Shown here: positions 27,175-33,346 of the stretch, piece after piece
Layout: each line of letters opens with the position of its first letter
Numbering within the stretch: the first letter of the stretch is position 1
DNA from: UBA10348 sp002469915
GTDB taxonomy: Bacteria > Bacteroidota > Rhodothermia > Rhodothermales > UBA10348
Assembly (NCBI GenBank): GCA_029249345.1
Contig: JAQWHM010000011.1
Span: 1 to 64,000 of the forward strand
Direction: 5' to 3'
DNA length: 64,000 nt
The notes under the pieces: generated by a model
Told to the model about the DNA's origin: nothing
What the model saw: only the letters and a program-made list of their open reading frames with translations
Databases searched by the model: none
Program-made: the position numbers and the translations under genes

Positions 27175-28212
27175 TCAAGAAGCGGTTTCCAAATTGTGAA
27201 CGGTTTCACGTCGTGTGGTCTGACGTTCAATCAGACTTGGAGCGAATACGGTATGAGCAACCGGAGTATCAGGCCGCTGAATTCGCTCGATAAGAAGGTC
27301 AAAGGCACGACTTCCAATGTCATGCATAGGCTGACGCAGTGTGGTCAGTCCTAGGTGCCTTGACATCGGAAGATCATCGAATCCAATAATCTGAATATCT
27401 TCTGGCACATTTAGGCCGGCTTCGCGCACCGCCTGCATAGCACCGATCGCTTGAATATCTGAGGTCGCAAACACAGCATCTGGCTTTTCATCCCGTTTCA
27501 AAAACTCTTTCATTCCACTGTAACCACATGCCTCAGAAAACCCATCAAACTCTGCAGAGCGCGATGCAACAGACACCATATCCGGACTAAAGGTGCGACC
27601 GGACGCTTCATAGGTGCTGCGAAATCCTTCCAGGCGCTGGCTTGCTGGGATAGAATCCGGACTGGCCATGAGAACAACAGGGCGCTGAACGTCCGAGGAG
27701 AGGATAAATTCAGCGGCGGCTGTTCCCCCTCGGCGGTTATCGGTTGAAATAGAATCAAATGCGTGATGGTACGAATCCACCAATACCACGGGTTGGCCCC
27801 CCTTACTCATTTGTACTTCCATTCCGTTTTGGACTGGAGCAGAAAAAAGAAGCACGCCCGCGGATCGTCCACGGTGCATTGCTTTTTCTAGTAGCGGACG
27901 TACATCTTCGAGAGTCGGGGCTGAAAAAACGAGTAAATCGTATGTCGATGTGGACATACGATCCTGCAATCCCTTAAGAACTTCAGCAAAGAAGTTGTTT
28001 GAGATCATGGGAATAACGGCAGATATCGTCTCTGTTTGCCGTCGTGCAAGGCTCCTAGCAGATGCGTGAGGCTGATATCCTAGTTCTTCGGCAACCCGCA
28101 GAACTGTCTCCCGTGTCTCCTTTGAAACGCGTGGCTTGGCATTAAAAACCCGAGAAACGGTGGCAATAGAGACGCCTGCCCTCTCTGCAATATCGTAGAT
28201 TGTGATGCCCAA
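27175..28212 (-). CDS. LacI-family transcriptional regulator of the glucan locus
   Basis: 345 residues. The HTH is canonical: ITIYDIAERAGVSIATVSRV with hinge helix ASARSLARRQT, then a periplasmic-binding-protein-like effector domain (about 62-330). ATG at 28212. A 14-bp palindrome typical of this family lies 16 bp upstream of the start, within the expected early transcribed region, so it should repress its own operon. It is the first gene of the unit running through the TonB receptor, the surface protein and PorV, which points to a malto-oligosaccharide-derived effector. The same palindrome precedes the phosphorylase gene at 33347. Confidence 0.95.
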   Translation of the reverse strand: MGITIYDIAERAGVSIATVSRVFNAKPRVSKETRETVLRVAEELGYQPHASARSLARRQTETISAVIPMISNNFFAEVLKGLQDRMSTSTYDLLVFSAPTLEDVRPLLEKAMHRGRSAGVLLFSAPVQNGMEVQMSKGGQPVVLVDSYHHAFDSISTDNRRGGTAAAEFILSSDVQRPVVLMASPDSIPASQRLEGFRSTYEASGRTFSPDMVSVASRSAEFDGFSEACGYSGMKEFLKRDEKPDAVFATSDIQAIGAMQAVREAGLNVPEDIQIIGFDDLPMSRHLGLTTLRQPMHDIGSRAFDLLIERIQRPDTPVAHTVFAPSLIERQTTRRETVHNLETAS

Positions 28213-28227
28213 GTATAAATTCAGGTG

Positions 28228-28241
28228 TGTAAGCGCTTACA
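28228..28241. promoter_or_regulatory. LacI-type operator in front of lacI
   Basis: Perfect palindrome TGTAAGCGCTTACA. LacI-family regulators with this type of HTH bind such sites with central CG. It lies about 11 bp downstream of the candidate -10 on the minus strand, a repressing position. Confidence 0.85.
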
Positions 28242-28252
28242 TGACGGGCTAA

Positions 28253-28281
28253 AGAGTAGGGTATCGCGCTCAAAACGTCAA
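28253..28281 (-). promoter_or_regulatory. Candidate promoter of the lacI-TonB operon
   Basis: Minus strand TTGACG (28276-28281), 17-bp spacer, TACTCT (28253-28258). The -35 is good, the -10 poor; support comes from the operator directly downstream. Confidence 0.45.
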
Positions 28282-28300
28282 GGATGTTTTAGTGAATCTT

Positions 28301-28308
28301 TAATTTTG
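28301..28308 (+). promoter_or_regulatory. Candidate -7 element of the glycosyltransferase gene
   Basis: TAATTTTG fits the Bacteroidota -7 consensus TAnnTTTG and lies 79 bp upstream of the chosen ATG. No good -33 element was found. Confidence 0.3.
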
Positions 28309-28330
28309 TCAATGGAGTTGGTAGGCCGTA

Positions 28331-28355
28331 CTGTACTACAGAAACTGTAATACAG
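28331..28355. promoter_or_regulatory. Tandem palindromes upstream of the glycosyltransferase gene
   Basis: CTGTACTACAG (28331-28341), AAA, CTGTAATACAG (28345-28355). Each 11-mer is CTGTA-N-TACAG, and the pair also forms one larger inverted repeat with an AAA centre. It lies between the candidate -7 element and the ATG at 28387, so it could be a double operator or a leader hairpin. Confidence 0.55.
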
Positions 28356-28386
28356 AAGATTGAAGTATCCAGAGAAGCAAAGGTCC

Positions 28387-29535
28387 ATGCAGGAAAAGAA
28401 GTCGTACGATATTGTGTTTGCCATCACGGGAGACTTGCATCGCAATATCCGGGCTTTGAAGCAACTTAGGTCCCTATCTGAGTCTGACTTTACGGTGTTT
28501 GTTCTTCATCTCGGTGGAAATACGCCTCCTTCAAAGTTGCCTAAAGGCGTTACCGAAAAGACGGTTCGGCTTACAGACGGAAGCGGCCCTCGGTATTTCC
28601 GGAGGCTCTCAAATGCCTTTAAAAAGGCAATGGTGGACATTCCAGCTCGCGTTTATCACGCATCTGACCTGTACACACTCAGGGCCTGTGCTACCATTTC
28701 AGCCAATCACTCAGCTGTGTATACCTTTGACTCTCGGGAATATTACGCTCATGTCTCGGCCACAACGGGACGTCCCTGGGTGCGGTGGTGGTGGAATATG
28801 GAGCAGCGCCAATTCCTACGTGGTGCTGCAGGTATCTGTACCGTTAGCGAGAGTATTGCAAACGCGCTCAGTAAAGATTTCTCCATTCCCAAGCCTGTAA
28901 TTGTTGAGAACACACCAGAAGCCACCGGTACAGAAGACGGACTCTCCATCCGTGAAATGCTAGCTGAACGAGGTATTGAGGATAACGGAGACCTCATTGC
29001 TCATATTGGACAAATGAAAAAGGACCGCGGATGCGAACAACTCGTACTTTCGATGAAACAGGTGCCAGATGCTCATTTAGTATTCTTAGGATACGGTCCG
29101 ATTCAACCCGAGCTTGAACGACTCACGGCAGAGCATAATCTCTCAGAACGTATTCACTTTTTGCCTCCTGTCCCACCGCGAGCCATCCAAAACGCATTGG
29201 TTGGAGTCTCGATTGGAATCACCATGCTGCTGGACACCTGTCTCAACCATCGGTATGCCCTTCCCAACAAGCTATTCGATTACATCCGAGCAGGCGTTCC
29301 TGTCCTGGGAGCTGATCTTGTAGAGATGCGTCGCGTGATAAAGACGTTCGATATTGGGCAAACAGCGGACTCTAATGATCCGAATCAGATTTCAAAAGCG
29401 CTCAAATCCATGTTGAATTCGGAAGATCTCAGTAAGTGGTCTGCAAATGCCATGACTGCCACTGAAACATTTACATGGTCAAACGCATCTCAGCGATTCC
29501 TAGGTCTGATTAATCAGGCCGTGCCTAAACAGTGA
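28387..29535 (+). CDS. GT4-like glycosyltransferase
   Basis: 382 residues from the ATG at 28387, which has AAAGG six bases upstream; a TTG at 28360 would run into the palindromes. Two Rossmann-like halves: the N-terminal half with YDIVFAITGDLHRNIRAL, and the C-terminal nucleotide-binding half with LIAHIGQMKKDRGCEQLV, LVFLGYGPIQPELERL and the region LPNKLFDYIRAGVPVLGAD, in which the conserved Glu of the GT4 E-x7-E motif is largely replaced (KLFDYIRAG). No TM segment. It should move a sugar from a nucleotide donor to an unknown acceptor, probably an envelope glycan. Followed after 16 bp by the thioredoxin-fold gene. Confidence 0.85.
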   Translation: MQEKKSYDIVFAITGDLHRNIRALKQLRSLSESDFTVFVLHLGGNTPPSKLPKGVTEKTVRLTDGSGPRYFRRLSNAFKKAMVDIPARVYHASDLYTLRACATISANHSAVYTFDSREYYAHVSATTGRPWVRWWWNMEQRQFLRGAAGICTVSESIANALSKDFSIPKPVIVENTPEATGTEDGLSIREMLAERGIEDNGDLIAHIGQMKKDRGCEQLVLSMKQVPDAHLVFLGYGPIQPELERLTAEHNLSERIHFLPPVPPRAIQNALVGVSIGITMLLDTCLNHRYALPNKLFDYIRAGVPVLGADLVEMRRVIKTFDIGQTADSNDPNQISKALKSMLNSEDLSKWSANAMTATETFTWSNASQRFLGLINQAVPKQ

Positions 29536-29551
29536 ATCGCTTTAGATCAGA

Positions 29552-30100
29552 ATGCGTCTACGGATCCAACATATTTTTCCTGTCTCTGCCATCGCCTTGA
29601 TTTCGGTCATGCTGGCCCAGCCTCTTTTTGCTCAGGCAACAGAAGGTGTGACCCAGACTGCCCAGGAGCTGGCGCCTCAAATAGAATGGCCAGGATTTAA
29701 CGATGCGTTCACGGCAGCTATAGAAAGCGAAAAACTGGTCGTTATTGACGTCTGGTCTCCAACCTGCGGATGGTGTCGAAAGCAGCAGGCCGAGGTCTAT
29801 ACTCAGCCAGATCTACAGCGTTTTCTATTTGACAATTTTGAACTAGGGCGGATCAACCTAGATGTAACCGACGATACACTGACGTTCAGAGGGTACACGC
29901 TGAGCTCACAAATGCTGGCAGGAGGACTTGGTGCGACGGGCACCCCAACGACCATATTCATGGAGCCTGACGGAGCGTACATCACGAGGCTGCAGGGATA
30001 CCACGCCTATGAAGACTTTTACGATGTGCTTCGATTCATTGGAACTGAGTCGTTCCGCGATATGTCCTTTGAGGACTTTCTCAAAACGGAAGAAGAGTAA
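29552..30100 (+). CDS. Exported thioredoxin-fold protein
   Basis: 182 residues: signal peptide ending PLFAQ (about 28), then a thioredoxin fold with redox centre CGWC (in VWSPTCGWCRKQQ) and the cis-Pro loop GATGTPTTIFM. The SoxW/DsbD-gamma-like group keeps such CxxC in periplasmic thiol reductases. The partner is unknown. It ends 24 bp before the convergent gene at 30125. Confidence 0.9.
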   Translation: MRLRIQHIFPVSAIALISVMLAQPLFAQATEGVTQTAQELAPQIEWPGFNDAFTAAIESEKLVVIDVWSPTCGWCRKQQAEVYTQPDLQRFLFDNFELGRINLDVTDDTLTFRGYTLSSQMLAGGLGATGTPTTIFMEPDGAYITRLQGYHAYEDFYDVLRFIGTESFRDMSFEDFLKTEEE

Positions 30101-30124
30101 GCCGAACTGTCTAGGGAAACGTGC

Positions 30125-30568
30125 TTAATCTCGCTTTAATCCAGAGCGGTCTTGGGCAAATGCCGAGCGAACTTTGTAGGATGTTTCTCTTTGTGCCAAC
30201 ACGGGATGCTCACCATTGTAAGATCCATCTCCCGCTTCCGTCGTTGGGGTTGATGGAGCATCCGAAAGGTCACTCTCATTGCTGAAATCTTTCAGATTGC
30301 AGCGAGCTTGGAGCTCAAACTTCCAAAGCGCAGCGCTCTCAATAATCATATCGATTTCAGTACCGTCAGTCAGCCCAATAGCCAAAAGATCTGAGGACCA
30401 ACGTATCTCCTGAATTTCGTCTAACCGTACAATCTGTTTGAAGCCTAGACCCTTCAAAATGATACAGTTTGGAAGCAAACGCGCCCGACCAAAGAACACC
30501 CTGTCGTGCTCAAACTTGAACTTAGATTTCAGAATCACCACCTGATCCACTTTCCCTCTTCTCGGCAT
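30125..30568 (-). CDS. Small protein with a possible PH/GRAM-like domain
   Basis: 147 residues, not recognised as a named family. Residues about 10-95 show a run of short beta strands (VVILKSKFKFEHDRVFFG, NCIILKGLGFKQIVRL, DEIQEIRW, LLAIGLTDGTEIDMII) and a terminal helix (ALWKFELQARCNL), the pattern of PH- or GRAM-like domains. The C-terminal third is low-complexity (Ser/Asp/Thr/Glu) and ends in basic residues. No signal peptide or TM. It lies 11 bp downstream of the nitrilase-fold gene and is likely co-transcribed. Confidence 0.65.
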   Translation of the reverse strand: MPRRGKVDQVVILKSKFKFEHDRVFFGRARLLPNCIILKGLGFKQIVRLDEIQEIRWSSDLLAIGLTDGTEIDMIIESAALWKFELQARCNLKDFSNESDLSDAPSTPTTEAGDGSYNGEHPVLAQRETSYKVRSAFAQDRSGLKRD

Positions 30569-30579
30569 CTGAATGTAAC

Positions 30580-31422
30580 CTAGTCCGTTTTATTATTTAG
30601 ACGCACAGCCTGTTCTATGTACTCCGACGGGCGTCGATGTTTCAAGAACATTGTGCGTGCCGGCGACTCGGCAACAGCATGATAATCCAGATCGGCGTAC
30701 AGGATAGCATCCTGACCTCCTGGGGCTTGAGCGATAATCTGCCCTCGCGGATCTGTAATGAATGACTCTCCGGCGAACGTGAGCACATCTTCTTCTCCTA
30801 CCCTATTAGATAGAGCCATGAAAAAGCCATGCTGAAATGAACCCGCTTGAAGCTCGGCTTCAAAGACGCCCTCAGGCCACTCACCAGCCGCACCCGCTTG
30901 TGGGATCACTACTACATCAGCTTCTTGTAAGGCCATGGATCGCAGATGCTCGGGGTAGTGCCTATCGTAACAAATTGATACGCCAATTCGACCATGAGCC
31001 GTATCGTAGACAGGAGCTCCCGTGTTTCCGGGATCGTAGTAATCCTGCTCAAAAAACGATTCGTACTGCGTGATGTGCATCATCCGGGTTACCCCTAGAA
31101 TAGTGCCATCGGCATCGATCACAGGAGAGGAATCGTAGGCGCAATCACCGTCCCGCTCATACAGATTTAGTACAATGACAACGCCTTCCTTTCGGGCCAA
31201 ATCAACAAACACATCGGTTGTTGGGCCAGGAACAGGTTCTGCTAGATCAAATCGGTCGCCTTCCAAACGCTTCTGCGGGAAAAACGTGGAAAAAGCCAGT
31301 TCGGGGAAAACGATAATTTTTGCACCATTCTCAATGGCCGCACGTGCGTTTTCTAGACCTTTTTGCAGGTTTGCTTTCGAATCTGCTGATGCAGACTGCT
31401 GAATCAGTGCGATTCTAGGCAT
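30580..31422 (-). CDS. Nitrilase-superfamily hydrolase with altered catalytic Lys
   Basis: 280 residues of the carbon-nitrogen hydrolase fold, nearest in pattern to N-carbamoylputrescine amidases. Catalytic Glu41 in FPELAFSTFFPQ and Cys151 in IGVSICYDRHYPE are present. The third triad member, Lys of the usual YRKMHI motif, aligns with Met114 in VTRMMHI. So either the alignment shifts in this subgroup or the enzyme is non-classical. The C-terminal LKHRRPSEY is typical of the aliphatic amidase-like branch. Possible substrate a carbamoyl or amide compound; not determined. Confidence 0.85.
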   Translation of the reverse strand: MPRIALIQQSASADSKANLQKGLENARAAIENGAKIIVFPELAFSTFFPQKRLEGDRFDLAEPVPGPTTDVFVDLARKEGVVIVLNLYERDGDCAYDSSPVIDADGTILGVTRMMHITQYESFFEQDYYDPGNTGAPVYDTAHGRIGVSICYDRHYPEHLRSMALQEADVVVIPQAGAAGEWPEGVFEAELQAGSFQHGFFMALSNRVGEEDVLTFAGESFITDPRGQIIAQAPGGQDAILYADLDYHAVAESPARTMFLKHRRPSEYIEQAVRLNNKTD

Positions 31423-31489
31423 GAGTATTCAGAAATTGGGGGGATTCCGATTAAAATAAATGTAGACATAAACGAGTTACCATTCTTGC

Positions 31490-31924
31490 CTAAAGAGCGG
31501 TAGTCGGAGTAGACGTAGGCGTGGGTCCAAATGAACCCGCAAGTAACGTGAGTGCAAACAATACCACCACCAAAATACCACCAGCTTTCATCGCACCGCG
31601 CAGTCCGGTGTTAGCGCGTTTGGAGTCTTCCGTAGAAAGATCACTGATCAGCGTGGCATAGGTCTCCTTATCGAGTTCATGGACATATTGAGCATCCACC
31701 CCAGTAGCAATCTCGTTAGCCAGCTGCTCAAGCCAGTACAATCCAATAAGATTATCCATAGGCCTTGTTTGGCCCGATATGCGCTGAAACGTCCCTTTAA
31801 TCTGAACAAACACGGATTCATCGCGCTCTTCAGCATTTATGGCCACTTTCATGAGCAAGTTATCCAAGTCTGGAACATGAGCCAGGGTATCTGCCAGCGC
31901 TTGTTGAACAGTACTAACAGACAC
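31490..31924 (-). CDS. Small protein with C-terminal TM segment
   Basis: 144 residues from a GTG at 31924. Residues 1-105 look helical and soluble; one TM segment at about 113-133 (GGILVVVLFALTLLAGSFG) is followed by a Thr/Pro-rich tail, so it resembles a tail-anchored protein. Not recognised. It begins directly after the stop of the small lipoprotein gene with no gap, which suggests translational coupling of the pair. Confidence 0.6.
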   Translation of the reverse strand: MSVSTVQQALADTLAHVPDLDNLLMKVAINAEERDESVFVQIKGTFQRISGQTRPMDNLIGLYWLEQLANEIATGVDAQYVHELDKETYATLISDLSTEDSKRANTGLRGAMKAGGILVVVLFALTLLAGSFGPTPTSTPTTAL

Positions 31925-32194
31925 CTAATCTGTTTGAACTAGACCTATACGATCGTTGGCCAGAGTAATAGAAAAATTGGAAGAGATGAGAGCCGAAGTC
32001 GCCTGGTCAACGATATCTATTCGGTCAGCCATAGAAGTGAATGCGACCGACTCAACAGAGCTTCGCACGGGCGATGGCGTGGATATATACCGAGGCTGTG
32101 CACATCCTGCGATGAGCAAACTCCAGGATAGCAATCCTGAGATCCAAACTAATTTTCGACTTCTATACACTATAAAATGGTGTTTAACCTTCAA
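31925..32194 (-). CDS. Small lipoprotein
   Basis: 89 residues from a TTG at 32194 (a GTG at 32170 would give 81). A basic N-terminus, a hydrophobic core and the lipobox LLIAGC (Cys at about 31) predict a lipoprotein of about 58 mature residues with no recognised domain. The ribosome-binding site is poor for either start. Coupled to the TM protein gene that follows. Confidence 0.6.
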   Translation of the reverse strand: MKVKHHFIVYRSRKLVWISGLLSWSLLIAGCAQPRYISTPSPVRSSVESVAFTSMADRIDIVDQATSALISSNFSITLANDRIGLVQTD

Positions 32195-32275
32195 CTAGGT
32201 GATCGACCCCTATGGTGGGTGCTTAAGCCTCGGCTTTGCTAACACTGCCGATAATGCTAACCTCGTCAACCTTGC

Positions 32276-33136
32276 TCAGTCAACTTCAGCAACAACGATT
32301 CGTTCTCGATTCGACAAGTCGTGTATTATTTCCGTGTTGCGCAAGCCCGAATGTACAAACATCTCTAGAACGTCCGAACCAAAGTCAGCGTGAACCTCTA
32401 CGGCTATTTTACCCGCTTTTTTAAGTACCAGAGGGGCTAACTCAGCAATTTTTCTGTAGAAAAGCAGCGGATCTGTACCGCAAAAAAGTGCCAATCCCGG
32501 TTCGTGGTCTCTGACTTCCGTAGACAACGTCACGCTTTCACTATCCGGAATGTACGGGGGGTTAGAGATCAGCACATCAAACGGCACGTCAAGCTCCGAT
32601 ACGAAGGACTCAGAAAACAGGTCTAATTGCGAAAAACGGACCGAAGCTCCCAACGATGTGGCATTGAGCCGTGCTACTTCTAAAGCATCAGCAGATAGGT
32701 CTATTCCTGAACACGCTATTTCGCTGTTCTGTAAAGCAACTGTAATTGGAATACACCCTGAACCGGTACCAATATCTAGGAGTTTTGCACCAGGAGGCAG
32801 ATTAGACTGCTCAAGCACCCATTCTACCAGAAGCTCTGTTTCCGGCCTTGGAATCAATACCGCTGAGTTCACTCGGAAGGTATAGCCAAAAAAGGAGGCT
32901 TCTCCCAAGATGTACTGCACCGGTTCTCCAGCCATCCTTCTCTCACACATTTCCAAAAAGCGATTTCGGGATGCGGTATCGATTGTTGCATCTGGCTGGG
33001 ACAACCGCGCCAACCTTGTCAGTCCCGTAGAAGCTTCAAACATCCACTCAAATTCTCTGGAAGATGGCTTTTCCTTCCGAGTACGCGCAACGTCCAGGGC
33101 TTCTTTAAGAATGTGCTCTGCAGAAAAGGATTTCAA
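32276..33136 (-). CDS. prmC: Release factor glutamine methyltransferase
   Basis: 286 residues from the TTG at 33136, giving the usual family length; an in-frame TTG at 33226 would add 30 residues without similarity. An N-terminal helical domain contains MAGEPVQYILGEASFFGYTF, followed by the SAM-binding GTGSGCI (in LLDIGTGSGCIPI) and the NPPYIP active-site motif (in FDVLISNPPYIPDSE). It methylates the GGQ glutamine of RF1/RF2. prfA is not adjacent. Its 5' region is shared with the divergent phosphorylase gene. Confidence 0.95.
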   Translation of the reverse strand: MKSFSAEHILKEALDVARTRKEKPSSREFEWMFEASTGLTRLARLSQPDATIDTASRNRFLEMCERRMAGEPVQYILGEASFFGYTFRVNSAVLIPRPETELLVEWVLEQSNLPPGAKLLDIGTGSGCIPITVALQNSEIACSGIDLSADALEVARLNATSLGASVRFSQLDLFSESFVSELDVPFDVLISNPPYIPDSESVTLSTEVRDHEPGLALFCGTDPLLFYRKIAELAPLVLKKAGKIAVEVHADFGSDVLEMFVHSGLRNTEIIHDLSNRERIVVAEVD

Positions 33137-33208
33137 GAAAAAGGTAGATGAAGGTAAAAAAGCAAGATAGATCCGACAAAGGCAGTCGAATTGCGAACGA
33201 GATCTACG

Positions 33209-33216
33209 TATATTTG
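33209..33216 (+). promoter_or_regulatory. Candidate -7 element for the phosphorylase leader
   Basis: TATATTTG matches the Bacteroidota TAnnTTTG element exactly. A TTG at 33191 is only 15 bp upstream, closer than usual, so the promoter is uncertain. Confidence 0.35.
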
Positions 33217-33260
33217 CCCCGCTCAAGCGCGCTTTAACCCTTCGAGCGGCATAGCGATCC

Positions 33261-33290
33261 TCCCGACCGTCAAAACGGGCGGGATTTTTT
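33261..33290 (+). terminator. Orphan plus-strand terminator in the phosphorylase leader
   Basis: TCCCGACCGT (33261-33270), loop CAAA, ACGGGCGGGA (33275-33284), one A/G mismatch, then six T (33285-33290). No plus-strand gene lies just upstream: prmC is on the other strand. Another hairpin (CCGCTC 33219-33224 with GAGCGG 33244-33249) precedes it. The pair resembles a leader with an attenuator upstream of the gene at 33347. Confidence 0.75.
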
Positions 33291-33301
33291 CTGGATCGCC
33301 A

Positions 33302-33315
33302 TGTAAGCGTTTACA
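33302..33315. promoter_or_regulatory. LacI-type operator in front of the phosphorylase gene
   Basis: TGTAAGCGTTTACA, one base different from the operator at 28228-28241. It ends 31 bp before the ATG at 33347. A perfect match to the expected LacI-site core (AAGCGYTT) makes shared control with the glucan locus likely. Confidence 0.75.
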
Positions 33316-33346
33316 CAGAACGACCTCGGACCTCAATATCTCTTTC

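Noticed and set aside
28331..28355. LexA-like reading of the CTGTA-N-TACAG repeats
   Set aside because: E. coli-type LexA boxes have CTGT-N8-ACAG; here the spacing is N3 and there is no SOS gene beside it.
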